From: JBBDYH01 sp040901795
Lineage (GTDB): Bacteria; Planctomycetota; Planctomycetia; Pirellulales; JALHPA01
Assembly: GCA_040901795.1 (NCBI GenBank)
Contig: JBBDYH010000047.1
Coordinates: forward strand, 1 to 37,046
Direction of reading: 5' to 3'
DNA length: 37,046 bases
Position 1 is the stretch's first letter, and each line of letters begins with the position of its first letter. Of the stretch, positions 28,144-36,281 are shown in pieces. The translations under genes were made by a program, and so were the position numbers. The notes under the pieces were generated by a model. The model made no database searches and was not told where the DNA came from. It saw nothing but the letters and a program-made list of their open reading frames with translations.

Positions 28144-28286
28144 GGCGCTCACGCTGGCGTGCAATTATTCCATTCAGCTTAGCGGTTACAGGATGCAGGT
28201 GCTACCCTGCGGCGCGCAGCCGCTTTCGTAGCGGAATTCGCCAGAATTCCGGTGCAATAGAGTTTCCCGAAGTCTGGCGACTTCGG
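28144..28286. repeat. map-adk gap with repeat units
   Basis: The gap contains GGAATTC-GCCA-GAATTCC (28231-28248) and GAAGTC-TGGC-GACTTC (about 28270-28285). A copy of the second unit is found in the secY-rplO gap near 30606-30621. Each is a small hairpin followed by GGCTAC or a similar sequence. Confidence 0.5.
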
Positions 28287-28868
28287 CTACGAGTTGCTGC
28301 ACCTGGCTTTGTTCTGGATGCGCTCGACGGCTTCTTGGATGCGCGCAAAAACCTCATCCGGCGTGCCCGCGCCGTCGACTGTTTCCAGGATACCGCGACG
28401 GCGGTAATAGTCGAGCACGGGCTCGGTCAGTTGGTGGTAGGTGCGGAACCGCTGGCGAATGACGGCTGGCTCGTCGTCGTCGCGGCCGCGGCCGATGAGT
28501 CGGCCGACGAGCGTGTCTTCGTCAACCGCCAGCTCAATCACAACATCCAGAGGTTGGCGACGTTCGGCGAGCAAGGCGTCGAGCGCCTGCGCCTGGTCCA
28601 CGGTCCGGGGAAAGCCATCGAACAGACAGCCGCTGTCGCAACCTCCGTCGTCTAAGCGTTGATTGACCATTTCGATGATTACCGAGTCGGGCACAAGGCT
28701 GCCTTGATTCATGTGCCGCTCGGCCTGCAACCCTTCGGGTGTGCGCTTGCGGACGGCCTCGCGGAGCAGGTCGCCGGTGGAAATGTGCGGCACGGCAAGA
28801 TGCTTCCACAACCGCTGCGCCTGCGTTCCTTTGCCTGCACCTGGCGGCCCGATGAAGATGACGCGCAT
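28287..28868 (-). CDS. adk: Adenylate kinase, short-lid type
   Basis: The 193-residue protein has the P-loop GPPGAGKGT (8-16), the AMP-binding ISTGDLLREAV, LFDGFPRTVDQAQAL, and a short lid (GRGRDDDEPAVIRQR) without zinc cysteines. It balances AMP, ADP and ATP in the cytoplasm. It sits between secY and map in the spc operon, with an unusually long gap to secY that is filled by repeats. Confidence 0.95.
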   Translation of the reverse strand: MRVIFIGPPGAGKGTQAQRLWKHLAVPHISTGDLLREAVRKRTPEGLQAERHMNQGSLVPDSVIIEMVNQRLDDGGCDSGCLFDGFPRTVDQAQALDALLAERRQPLDVVIELAVDEDTLVGRLIGRGRDDDEPAVIRQRFRTYHQLTEPVLDYYRRRGILETVDGAGTPDEVFARIQEAVERIQNKARCSNS

Positions 28869-29103
28869 GATGGCATGGAGAATGACGAATGACGAAATCC
28901 GAATGACAAACGAATGACGAAACTCGAATGACGAAATACCTGTCGGACGTCTATTCTGGACACGTGTCGCCGGAGCGACTTTCAGGTCAGAGCGATTGAA
29001 GCACGAAACGGAAAGCAGATCGCTGATAACCAGACATTCCGCTCGTCATTCGTCATTGGGGCTTCGTTCGTCATTCGGACTTCGACATTCGGACTTTTCC
29101 AGG
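28869..29103. repeat. adk-secY gap with AATGACGAA repeats in inverted arrangement
   Basis: At 28879-28937 there are about five copies of (G)AATGACGAA-like units on the plus strand. At 29040-29096 there are their complements (TCGTCATTCGTCATT, TCGTTCGTCATTCG). The two arms can fold into a long imperfect hairpin around a 100-bp centre. A similar element made of AACGATGA units lies in 36916-36995. Confidence 0.65.
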
Positions 29104-30471
29104 CTACTGCCGTTCCAGCAAACCGCGATAATTCCGCATCACCAGGTGGCTGTCAATCTTTTGGACCAGGTCAAACGCCACGCTCACCGCGATGAGGATT
29201 CCCGTGCCACCATAGAAGTACGAAATCTGCAAGGGCACGCCTAACGAAGTGGAGATAACGGTCGGAGTAATGGCCACGAGCGCCAGGAAACCCGCCCCGA
29301 CGTAAGTGATCCGCACCATCACCTTCTCCAGATAATCCGCAGTGCGCTTGCCGGGACGATAGCCGGGGATGAACGTGCCGAAGTTCTTGAGATTATCGGC
29401 CATGTCCTTGGGATTGAATGTAATCGCGGTCCAGAAGTAACAGAAGAAATAGATCAGCGCAATGAATAGCAGGTTGTAGGTAAACGAGGTGCCGCGTAGG
29501 AACGAATCGGACAGGTTGCGCCAAAAGCTGCTGCCCGGGTAGGCCGTTTCCATCCAGCGAAAGAACATCTGCGGGAACAACAGCAAGCTGCTGGCGAAGA
29601 TGATCGGCATGACGCCGGCCTGGTTGACACGCAGCGGAAGATACTGCCGCGTGCCGCCGTAGATGCGGCGGCCGCGAACATGCTTGGCGCTTTGCGTGGG
29701 GATCCGCCGCTGACCTTGCGTCATCAGCACCACGCCCATCACCACCAGCACGAACAGCACCATCAGCACAATGATGATCTCGATGCCTTGCTGGCCGCCG
29801 CCGGAACCGCCCAGCTCCCACGTGGTCTGCTGGAAGAGCTCCTGCAGGGCGCCCGGCAGCGAGGCAATGATATTGGCCATGATCAACAAGCTGATGCCGT
29901 TGCCGATCCCATATTCGTCGATCTGCTCGCCGAGCCACATCAGAAACACCGTCCCGCAGGTCATGATCAGCACGGCGTTGAAATGCCAGCCGAACGAAAG
30001 CACGCCACCTGGCGAAAAGGTCTCGTTCAGCATCGAACCGCCCATCGCGTCGCTGGCCAGATAACCGCCGACGTAGAACCAGCTTTGGAAGAACGAGAGG
30101 AAGACCGTGGCGATGCGGGTGTATTGGTTAATCTTCTTGCGGCCGACCTCGCCTTCTTTCTGCAGCTTTTCCAACGGCCCCCAAAAAGTGCCGAGCAATT
30201 GGAAGATGATCGACGCCGAGATATACGGCATGATCCCCAGGCCGAAGATCGTGGCTTGGTTCAATTGGCTGGCGCTGAACACGGCGACGGTGCGGAGCAG
30301 GTCGGCGATGCCACCCTGCTGGCTCTCGACCAGGTTCCTCATCCGCTCGGCGTCGACAATTGGCAGCGGGACTTGCCAGCCAACGCGGTAAACCGCCAGT
30401 AGAAAGAGCGTCAGCAGGATCTTTTGCCGCAGCTCGGGAATAGTGAAGATGATCCTGAGTTTTTCCAGCAT
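29104..30471 (-). CDS. secY: Protein translocase channel subunit SecY
   Basis: The 455-residue length and ten hydrophobic segments fit SecY. Landmarks are the N-terminal FTIPELRQKILLTLFLLAVYR, the plug-proximal ATIFGLGIMPYISASIIFQLL, the cytoplasmic loop QGQRRIPTQ, and the C-terminal FIPGYRPGKRTADYLEKVM. It forms the SecYEG channel in the cytoplasmic membrane. It lies after rplO as in the classical spc operon. Confidence 0.96.
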   Translation of the reverse strand: MLEKLRIIFTIPELRQKILLTLFLLAVYRVGWQVPLPIVDAERMRNLVESQQGGIADLLRTVAVFSASQLNQATIFGLGIMPYISASIIFQLLGTFWGPLEKLQKEGEVGRKKINQYTRIATVFLSFFQSWFYVGGYLASDAMGGSMLNETFSPGGVLSFGWHFNAVLIMTCGTVFLMWLGEQIDEYGIGNGISLLIMANIIASLPGALQELFQQTTWELGGSGGGQQGIEIIIVLMVLFVLVVMGVVLMTQGQRRIPTQSAKHVRGRRIYGGTRQYLPLRVNQAGVMPIIFASSLLLFPQMFFRWMETAYPGSSFWRNLSDSFLRGTSFTYNLLFIALIYFFCYFWTAITFNPKDMADNLKNFGTFIPGYRPGKRTADYLEKVMVRITYVGAGFLALVAITPTVISTSLGVPLQISYFYGGTGILIAVSVAFDLVQKIDSHLVMRNYRGLLERQ

Positions 30472-30655
30472 CGTTCGCTCCGTCGGCGCATCGGCAAAGA
30501 GGGCCGGGCGGTTTTGGGAAAGTAGGGCGGCGTTCCAACGCTTGTACGACCGCCTTCCAAGGCCGTCGAGTTGGTGGCCTTGGAGGGCCGTCCTACAGTC
30601 GGCCGAAAGTCTGGCGACTTCCGCTACATCTATGGAGTTCCGCTACGTCTGAAGC
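30472..30655. repeat. secY-rplO gap with repeat units
   Basis: The 184-bp gap has no gene. It contains inverted GTAGGGCGGC(G)TTCC / GGAGGGCCGTCCTAC-like segments (about 30521-30536 and 30581-30597) around AAGGCC units, and a GAAAGTCTGGCGACTTC unit followed by CGCTAC that is shared with 28270-28290. Confidence 0.5.
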
Positions 30656-31138
30656 TTACTGCTTTTGCTTATTCTTCGCTACGGGAGCCGGACCGGGGAG
30701 CTGGATCGCTTCGCCGCCGGCGTTTTGGATCTTTTCCAGCGCCGCCTTGCTGAAACGATGTGCGGAAATGCGCAGTTTTTTGGTGAGGTCGCCCGCGGAA
30801 AGCACTTTCAAAAGATCGTAGCGACCCTTGACGAGTCCGTTTTCGGAGAGCCGCTCGGGAGTGACTTCCGCGCCGGCATCGAAAGCGTCGTTGAGTTCGC
30901 CGACGTTGATGATCGCCACTTGCGCCGCAAACTGGTTGTGGAAGCCGCGTTTGGGGATCCGGCGGACAAGCGGCATCCGGCCTCCCTCGAAGACCGTGTT
31001 CTGGGTCCAGCCGGCGAGCTGCCCTTGACCTTTGTGGCCGCGACCCGAGGTCTTGCCATGGCCTGAACCCGGCCCACGCCCAACGCGCTTGGGGCGCTTT
31101 CGCTTTTGAATGCCTTGATTGACTTGCGACAGGTTCAT
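30656..31138 (-). CDS. rplO: 50S ribosomal protein L15
   Basis: The 160-residue protein has the L15 N-terminus with basic glycine-rich GRGPGSGHGKTSGRGHKGQG and the conserved EGGRMPLVRRIPKRGF. The C-terminus has GDLTKKLRISAHRFSKAALEKI. The start overlaps the rpsE stop by 4 nt (ATGA), leaving no room for rpmD (L30), which is usually between them. Confidence 0.96.
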   Translation of the reverse strand: MNLSQVNQGIQKRKRPKRVGRGPGSGHGKTSGRGHKGQGQLAGWTQNTVFEGGRMPLVRRIPKRGFHNQFAAQVAIINVGELNDAFDAGAEVTPERLSENGLVKGRYDLLKVLSAGDLTKKLRISAHRFSKAALEKIQNAGGEAIQLPGPAPVAKNKQKQ

Positions 31139-31617
31139 GCCAGGGATACTCCTCGTAGTCGTTCGATCTCTTGCCGCGGCCGCAGTTGCTGAATGGCATC
31201 CATGGTGGCCTTGGTGAGGTTCACCGGGTTGGTCGAGCCAAAGCTTTTGCTCAGCACGTCGCGAATTCCAGCCGCCTCGCAGACGGCGCGGACGGCGGCG
31301 CCGGCGATCACGCCGGTGCCAGGGCTGGCGGGAACGAGAATCACTTCCGCAGCACCGAAATTGCCTTTGACGGTGTGGGGAATGGTGCCCGCGTCGATCG
31401 GCACATCGATCATACTCCGCGAGGCGTCCTTCTGAGCTTTCTCGACGGCCGGCGGCACCTCATTGGCCTTGCCGTAGCCCCAGCCAACGCGGCCCTTGCC
31501 ATTGCCGACGACCACCATCGCCGCAAAGCTGAACCGCCGGCCGCCTTTGACGACGGCGGCGCAGCGCTTGATCTTGATCACCTTTTCAGTCAGTTCGCCT
31601 TGGATTCGTTCGGCCAC
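31135..31617 (-). CDS. rpsE: 30S ribosomal protein S5
   Basis: The 160-residue protein starts with the S5 double-stranded-RNA-binding part (VIKIKRCAAVVKGGRRFSFA, VVVGNGKGRVGWGYGKA) and continues with PASPGTGVIAGAAVRAVCEAAGI. It is translationally coupled to rplO by an ATGA overlap. The gap to rplR (189 bp) is unusually long. Confidence 0.96.
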   Translation of the reverse strand: MAERIQGELTEKVIKIKRCAAVVKGGRRFSFAAMVVVGNGKGRVGWGYGKANEVPPAVEKAQKDASRSMIDVPIDAGTIPHTVKGNFGAAEVILVPASPGTGVIAGAAVRAVCEAAGIRDVLSKSFGSTNPVNLTKATMDAIQQLRPRQEIERLRGVSLA

Positions 31618-31806
31618 GATTGCTTGCTTTCGAAGTTTTTGTGTTTACCGGTTCTTGCTAAGACTTAACCGCCGAGACGCAGAGGCGCGGAGAGAATTTC
31701 CAAATGCAAATTGCAAATTTTAGATTATCAATTTGCATTTTGAAATTTGCAGTCCGCTTTGTCCTTCATCGTCGCGTCTCCGCGAGTCAATGACTGTGTT
31801 GCGATT
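31618..31806. repeat. rpsE-rplR gap with inverted-repeat element
   Basis: The left arm AACCGCCGAGACGCAGAGG (from 31667) continues CGCGGAGAG, and a right arm TCGTCGCGTCTCCGCGAG lies near 31769-31786. Between them TGCAAATTGCAAATTT and AATTTGCATTTTGAAATTTG form a second, AT-rich imperfect inverted repeat. The first arm type recurs at 35744-35772. Confidence 0.6.
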
Positions 31807-32175
31807 CTAAAAACTGAGTCCTGCTTCGCGCGCCGCTTGGGCCAGGCTGGCCACACGACCGTGATACTTAAACTCGCGACGGTCGAAGCAGACCTGCTTG
31901 ATGCCGGCGGCAACAGCCCGCTCGGCGATGGCTTTGCCGACGGCCTGAGCCGCGGCCTTGTTGCCACCGCTCTTCAAACCGGAGCGCAAGTCTTGATCGA
32001 CGGTGCTCGCTGCGGCGAGTGTCTTTCCCGCGTCGTCGTCGATCACCTGCGCGTACATATGTTTGAGCGTGCGAAAGACGCACAGCCGCGGCCGCTCGGG
32101 CGTGCCGCGAACGCGCTTGCTGACGCGAAACCGCCGCCGCAGTCGCTGCTCGTGTTTGGCTCGTTGATGGTTCAT
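31807..32175 (-). CDS. rplR: 50S ribosomal protein L18
   Basis: The 122-residue protein has the L18 pattern RRFRVSKRVRGTPERPRLCVFRT as its conserved start, then YAQVIDDDAGKTLAAAST, GKAIAERAVAAGI and FDRREFKYHGRVASLAQAARE. It binds 5S rRNA together with L5. Gene order rplF-rplR-rpsE is conserved. Confidence 0.95.
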   Translation of the reverse strand: MNHQRAKHEQRLRRRFRVSKRVRGTPERPRLCVFRTLKHMYAQVIDDDAGKTLAAASTVDQDLRSGLKSGGNKAAAQAVGKAIAERAVAAGIKQVCFDRREFKYHGRVASLAQAAREAGLSF

Positions 32176-32228
32176 GTCAAATCTCGTATTCGTTCGACGC
32201 TCACTGCGTACAGCCTACTGTCTACTGT

Positions 32229-32774
32229 CTACTTGCTCACTGCCTTGCCGGCCTTGCGACGGACTTGTTCGCCGTCGTAGCGAATGCCCTTTCCTTTATA
32301 CGGCTCCGGCTTGCGGAGCGCGCGAACTTCGGCGGCAAACTGCCCGACCGCTTGCTTATCCGAACCTTGGATCAAAACGTGAGTCTGGTCCGGGCAGGTG
32401 ACCTTGAGGTTGTCCGGGATCGGAACTTGCAGCTCGTTGGCAAAACCGACGCGCAATTGCAGCACACCCTTCTGGATGGCGGCGAGATAGCCGACGCCGA
32501 CGATCTCGAGCTTCTTCTCATAACCCTGTGTGACGCCGACAATCATGTTTTTGACCAAAGCGCGGACGAGGCCGTGCATGGCCTTGTGCTGCCGCGTTTC
32601 GCCGTGGCGAGTAACGACAACCTGCTTGGCAGGCTCATCGAAGTTGACGGCGACGTGCGGCGGGAACTGCTGTTCGAGCTTGCCCTTGGGCCCTTCGACG
32701 GCCACAGTGTGGTCCGAGACGGCGATCTTGACGCCAGCGGGAACGGGCAGGGGGACTTTTCCAATGCGGGACAT
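32229..32774 (-). CDS. rplF: 50S ribosomal protein L6
   Basis: The 181-residue protein starts MSRIGKVPLPVPAGV, with two L6 domains (VEGPKGKLEQQF; LEIVGVGYLAAIQKG) and the conserved C-terminus RKPEPYKGKGIRYDGEQVRRKAGK. The longer open frame upstream of ATG 32774 is a shadow of rpsH. Confidence 0.96.
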   Translation of the reverse strand: MSRIGKVPLPVPAGVKIAVSDHTVAVEGPKGKLEQQFPPHVAVNFDEPAKQVVVTRHGETRQHKAMHGLVRALVKNMIVGVTQGYEKKLEIVGVGYLAAIQKGVLQLRVGFANELQVPIPDNLKVTCPDQTHVLIQGSDKQAVGQFAAEVRALRKPEPYKGKGIRYDGEQVRRKAGKAVSK

Positions 32775-32835
32775 GGGTGGGAAAGTGGTCTGGTGTCTGG
32801 TGGCCTGGTGAGTGGTGAGTCGTTGACGCTGGCGC

Positions 32836-33231
32836 CTACCATAGTTCGCAAAGGACTTCGCCGCCGAGCTTTCGTGTCCGCGCTTCGCGATCGCTGATGA
32901 CACCGCGGCTGGTCGAGAGCACGCAAATGCCCATGCCGTTGAGGACGGGCTTGAGTTGGTCCGCGCGGCTGTATACACGGCGGCCCGGCTTGCTGACGCG
33001 CTTGAGGTGTCGAATCACGCGCTCGCCGTTGGGTCCGTACTTTAATTCCAACCGCAACTGGTTGCTCGGCGCGGCATCGACCTCGGCCCAGTCCCAGATG
33101 TAACCTTCGCGCTTCAGCACTTCCGCGAGGCCGCGCTTGACCTTCGAGACGGGCATTTCCACGGTGGCCCGCTCGATGCGCACGGCGTTGCGGATGCGAG
33201 TCAACATATCGGCGATCGGATCGGTCATCAT
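32836..33231 (-). CDS. rpsH: 30S ribosomal protein S8
   Basis: The protein begins MMTDPIADMLTRIRNA and has the C-terminal GICVLSTSRGVISDREAR typical of S8; about 131 residues. Two consecutive ATG codons (33231 and 33228) are possible starts. It binds 16S rRNA and, in other bacteria, represses spc-operon translation. Confidence 0.96.
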   Translation of the reverse strand: MMTDPIADMLTRIRNAVRIERATVEMPVSKVKRGLAEVLKREGYIWDWAEVDAAPSNQLRLELKYGPNGERVIRHLKRVSKPGRRVYSRADQLKPVLNGMGICVLSTSRGVISDREARTRKLGGEVLCELW

Positions 33232-33257
33232 AGCGTTCGTACTCTCCAGCGCTTGTA

Positions 33258-33443
33258 TTACCAGCTCGCCTTGCGCACACCCGGAATCACTCCTTCGTCG
33301 GCCATCTTGCGGAAGCAAATGCGGCACAAGCCGAATTTGCGATAAACCGCGCGCGGCCGACCGCAGCTCAAGCAGCGCCGATTGAGGCGCGAGGAGAACT
33401 TCGGCTTGGTGAGCGCTTTGGCAATCTTTGATTTACTCGCCAT
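33258..33443 (-). CDS. rpsN: 30S ribosomal protein S14, zinc-binding type
   Basis: The 61-residue protein has CLSCGRPRAVYRKFGLCRIC, the four cysteines of the zinc-binding short S14 form, and ends GVRKASW as is usual. It lies 26 bp before rpsH. Confidence 0.96.
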   Translation of the reverse strand: MASKSKIAKALTKPKFSSRLNRRCLSCGRPRAVYRKFGLCRICFRKMADEGVIPGVRKASW

Positions 33444-33464
33444 AAACTTTCCTGATTCGTTGTG

Positions 33465-33545
33465 CGTCGCCGCGGCGACCTCGCCGCGAGCAGTGCATTA
33501 CTGTTGTGGATCACTGCTCGCCGCAACGGCGAGCAGTGGCACACC
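33465..33545. repeat. GCGAGCAGTG palindrome in the rpsN-rplE gap
   Basis: A perfect hairpin CACTGCTCGCCG-CAA-CGGCGAGCAGTG occupies 33512-33538, with a partial copy GCCGCGAGCAGTGC at 33483-33496. The family also has members at 12449-12477 and 35469-35497. Confidence 0.65.
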
Positions 33546-33554
33546 TACCATTGC

Positions 33555-34190
33555 TTACGCCGCGCCCTTCTTGTCCTGGCTCTCTTCCGCCTTGAACGGC
33601 AAACCGAGCCCCCGCAACAGCTCGCGCGCTTCGTCGTCCTTGGCGGTCGTGGTGACGAGGCACACGTTCATCCCCTGCGGCCGCGTGAACTTGTCGGGGT
33701 TCAGCTCCGGGAACACCAACTGTTCGGAGAGGCCCAAGCTGTAATTGCCGTGACCGTCGAAAGCGTTGGGGCTCAAGCCGCGGAAATCGCGGACGCGCGG
33801 CAGGGCCAGGCTGACCAGCCGATCGAGGAACTCGTACATCCGCCAGCCGCGGAGCGTCACCTTGCAGCCGATCGGCAGGTTCTCGCGGAGCTTGAAACCG
33901 GCGATGGCGTGCTTGCTTTTGGTGATCAGCGGCTTTTGACCGGAGATTTGCGTGAGCGCGGCGACGGCGTCCTCGAGGTGCTTCTTCTCGACCGTGGCGC
34001 TGCCCACGCCCATGTTGATGATGATCTTTTCGATCTTGGGCATCGACATGACGTTCTCGCGGCCGAGCGCTTTGGTGAGCGCTGGCAGCACGTCGTTCTT
34101 GTATTTTTCGAGCAGGCGCGGCACCGGCGGTGGAATCTTTTCCGCGGCGGCGGCAGCAGCCTGATCGGCGGCTTTTTGTTTTTTGGCCAT
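33555..34190 (-). CDS. rplE: 50S ribosomal protein L5
   Basis: The protein of about 211 residues has the L5 landmarks KIEKIIINMGVGSA, LTQISGQKPLITKSKHAIAGFKLRE, RVRDFRGLS and GHGNYSLGLSEQLVFPE. An alanine-rich N-terminal extension (MAKKQKAADQAAAAAAEK) and a short charged C-terminal tail make it longer than the usual 180 residues. ATG 34190 is taken as start. Confidence 0.95.
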   Translation of the reverse strand: MAKKQKAADQAAAAAAEKIPPPVPRLLEKYKNDVLPALTKALGRENVMSMPKIEKIIINMGVGSATVEKKHLEDAVAALTQISGQKPLITKSKHAIAGFKLRENLPIGCKVTLRGWRMYEFLDRLVSLALPRVRDFRGLSPNAFDGHGNYSLGLSEQLVFPELNPDKFTRPQGMNVCLVTTTAKDDEARELLRGLGLPFKAEESQDKKGAA

Positions 34191-34208
34191 GGTGGTTCTC
34201 AATCTTCC

Positions 34209-34565
34209 TTAAACGCCAGCGACCTTGGCGCGGCGCTTCTTGGCGGGCGAAAGCTGGCCAATCTCGGCGCTGCACTTCTTACAGTAGCGGTGCTTGCTGC
34301 CGTCGTCTTTGAACCGCACTCCGGTGCGCGTCGCCTGTCCGCAGGCCGGACAGACGAGTTGTACGTTGGAGATTTGGACCGGCATCTCTTTATGTAGCCG
34401 GCCGCCGCGGGGATTTTTCTGACTGCGGCGCATGTGCTTCCAGACGGTATTCACGCCTTCGACAACGACCTTGCCCTCGTCGCGGAGCATGCGGAGCACC
34501 TTGGCGCGGAGACTCTTGTCCCTGCCGATCATCACCTCGACCTGGTCATCGACTCGAATGTGCAT
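34209..34565 (-). CDS. rplX: 50S ribosomal protein L24
   Basis: The 118-residue protein has a KOW segment (VEVMIGRDKSLRAKVL, VVVEGVNTVWKH) and the C-terminal CPACG ... CKKC pair typical of many L24 proteins. ATG 34565 shares one base with the rplN stop; an in-frame GTG three bases upstream is an alternative. Confidence 0.95.
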   Translation of the reverse strand: MHIRVDDQVEVMIGRDKSLRAKVLRMLRDEGKVVVEGVNTVWKHMRRSQKNPRGGRLHKEMPVQISNVQLVCPACGQATRTGVRFKDDGSKHRYCKKCSAEIGQLSPAKKRRAKVAGV

Positions 34566-34933
34566 CACACCACCTCACTGGCCAGGCTGACAATCTTCAT
34601 AAAGTTTCTCTCGCGCAGCTCCCGCGCCACGGCGCCAAAAATGCGCGTGCCGCGAGGGTTCTTGTCGTTATCGATCAATACCACGGCGTTGCTGTCGAAG
34701 CGGACGTAGCTGCCGTCGGTGCGGCGTGTCGGTCGCTTGCAGCGGACAATCACGCACTTGACGATCGCCTTTTTCTTGACGTCGCTGCCGGGGATCACGC
34801 TCTTGACCGAGCAGACGATCGTATCGCCCAGGCCGGCGGTGCGCTTCTTGCTGCCGCCGAGCACCTTGAAGCACTGGACTTCCTTGGCGCCGGTGTTGTC
34901 GGCGACGTTGAGCCGCGTTTGCATCTGGATCAT
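34565..34933 (-). CDS. rplN: 50S ribosomal protein L14
   Basis: The 122-residue protein is a standard L14: MIQMQTRLNVADNTGAKEV at the start, GDTIVCSVKSVIPG, DSNAVVLIDNDKNPRGTRIFG and ELRERNFMKIVSLASEV at the end. Confidence 0.97.
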   Translation of the reverse strand: MIQMQTRLNVADNTGAKEVQCFKVLGGSKKRTAGLGDTIVCSVKSVIPGSDVKKKAIVKCVIVRCKRPTRRTDGSYVRFDSNAVVLIDNDKNPRGTRIFGAVARELRERNFMKIVSLASEVV

Positions 34934-35116
34934 GGCTGGTACCTTTTACATCTCGCGGCCCTGCCGCGCATGGCTCGTACCCCCGCTCCGCCTGGGAACG
35001 CACTGCCTGCGAGGCTCTGCCTCGCGAACTACATGAATCGGTTCGCGACTTCGTTGTTTTGCAGGCGGAGCCTGCCCTACAGCCCGTTCCCAGGCGGAGC
35101 CTGGGAACGAGATTGG
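34934..35116. repeat. rplN-rpsQ gap with GGCGGAGCC repeats
   Basis: The 183-bp gap contains several AGGCGGAGCCT-like units. The last is inside a palindrome with arms GTTCCCAGGC / GCCTGGGAAC (35089-35109), and there are inverted variants such as GGCTCTGCCTCGCG near 35012. Similar units occur at 27199-27250. Confidence 0.6.
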
Positions 35117-35431
35117 TCACTGATTCTCGGGGACCGCTTCGCCTTCAAGCGCCTTGGCCGCGGCGCGCATTGCCGCCAAGTCTACAGCGCGGCTCTTCTG
35201 CACCACGCGGACCAGCTCCCAGCGCTTGGTCGCCGACTTGGGCGGGCACTCGACGATCTCGACCGTGTCGCCGACGTGCGACTCGCCGGTCTCGTCATGG
35301 ACGTGGCAGACTGTCTTACGGTGCAGGATCTTGCCGTACTTGGGGTGCCGCACCTGGCGGGGAATCTCGACGCGCCGTGTTTTGGCGGCCTTATCGCTGG
35401 TGACGACGCCGGTGGCGACTCGTTTGGGCAT
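35117..35431 (-). CDS. rpsQ: 30S ribosomal protein S17
   Basis: The protein of about 104 residues starts MPKRVATGVVTSDKAAKTRRVEI in two steps, then has HPKYGKILHRKTVCHVHDE and GDTVEIVECPPKSATKRWELV of S17. The 20-residue C-terminal tail is longer than in many bacteria. Confidence 0.94.
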   Translation of the reverse strand: MPKRVATGVVTSDKAAKTRRVEIPRQVRHPKYGKILHRKTVCHVHDETGESHVGDTVEIVECPPKSATKRWELVRVVQKSRAVDLAAMRAAAKALEGEAVPENQ

Positions 35432-35462
35432 GGTTCGATTTGGATAAACGTAACGTGATTTA

Positions 35463-35500
35463 TGGGCCGTGGCACTGCTCGCCGCGAGCAGTGCCACATG
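35463..35500. repeat. GCGAGCAGTG palindrome in the rpsQ-rpmC gap
   Basis: A perfect inverted repeat with 14-bp arms, GTGGCACTGCTCGC (35469-35482) and GCGAGCAGTGCCAC (35484-35497), is separated by one base. It belongs to the same family as 12449-12477. Confidence 0.7.
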
Positions 35501-35512
35501 GTCGTTAGCGGT

Positions 35513-35725
35513 TTAGGTTTCTTGAGCCATTGCGGTTGTGCGTCCGCGTTCGTTCAGGATCGTTTGACATTGGGCGATCAAACGCCGGTGGCGGCGCAGC
35601 TCGCTGGGCGCGTCGAGCCGCTCGGTCTGGGCCTGCAGCCGCAGACGGAACAAGTTCTCCGACGCGTCCTTCCAGGTCAGCGTGACCTGCTCATCGCTCA
35701 TCTCACGAAGTTCGCCGATCTTCAT
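35513..35725 (-). CDS. rpmC: 50S ribosomal protein L29
   Basis: The 70-residue helical protein starts MKIGELREMSDEQ and has the L29 pattern ENLFRLRLQAQTERLDAPSE and LRRHRRLIAQCQTILNER. Confidence 0.94.
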   Translation of the reverse strand: MKIGELREMSDEQVTLTWKDASENLFRLRLQAQTERLDAPSELRRHRRLIAQCQTILNERGRTTAMAQET

Positions 35726-35740
35726 TGCAGTACACTTTCA

Positions 35741-35850
35741 ATTGAACCGCCGAGACGCAGAGTCGCGGAGAGGAAGGGCGAAGGGGTGCAAGTCGCCAGC
35801 GTGTATTTCAATGTTTCTCTCCGTCTCCGCGTCTCTGCGGTTCCAATACT
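35741..35850. repeat. GAGACGCAGAG inverted-repeat element in the rpmC-rplP gap
   Basis: Left arm AACCGCCGAGACGCAGAG followed by TCGCGGAGAG (35745-35772); right arm CTCTCCGTCTCCGCGTCTCT followed by GCGGTTCC (about 35816-35844). They form an imperfect hairpin with a loop of about 45 bp. The left arm is nearly identical to the one at 31667-31694. Confidence 0.7.
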
Positions 35851-35864
35851 CGAAACCCGACATA

Positions 35865-36281
35865 TTACGCCGTGCGCCGCCGCAGGAAGCGGACGCGGAC
35901 TGGCATCTTATGCGCCAGCCGCGCGAAGCAAAGCCGCGCCGCCGCCTCGCTCACGCCGCCGATCTCGTACAACACCGTACCAGGTTTGACAACCGCGGCC
36001 CAAAACTCCGGTTCGCCCTTGCCCTTGCCCATGCGGGTCTCGAGCGGGATCGAGGTAATCGACTTGTGCGGGAAGATGCGGACGTACAGCCGCCCTTCAT
36101 TGCGCAAGTACTGCGAAGCGGCGATGCGGCCCGCTTCGATCACTGCCGCACTGATCCAGCCGCCTTGGGTGGTCTGCAAGCCGAAGTCGCCGAACACCAC
36201 GCGATTGCCGCGGGTGGCTTCACCTTTTATACGTCCTCTTTGGCTTTTTCGGTGCTTGACCCTCTTGGGCATCAGCGCCAT
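35865..36281 (-). CDS. rplP: 50S ribosomal protein L16
   Basis: The protein of about 138 residues begins MALMPKRVKHRKSQRGR and has L16 motifs GDFGLQTTQGGWISA, EAGRIAASQYLRNEGR, FPHKSITSIPLETRMGKGKG and LYEIGGVSEAAAR. Because the conserved MPKRVKHRK start is at 36272-36281, it overlaps the end of rpsC by 53-62 nt. Confidence 0.95.
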   Translation of the reverse strand: MALMPKRVKHRKSQRGRIKGEATRGNRVVFGDFGLQTTQGGWISAAVIEAGRIAASQYLRNEGRLYVRIFPHKSITSIPLETRMGKGKGEPEFWAAVVKPGTVLYEIGGVSEAAARLCFARLAHKMPVRVRFLRRRTA

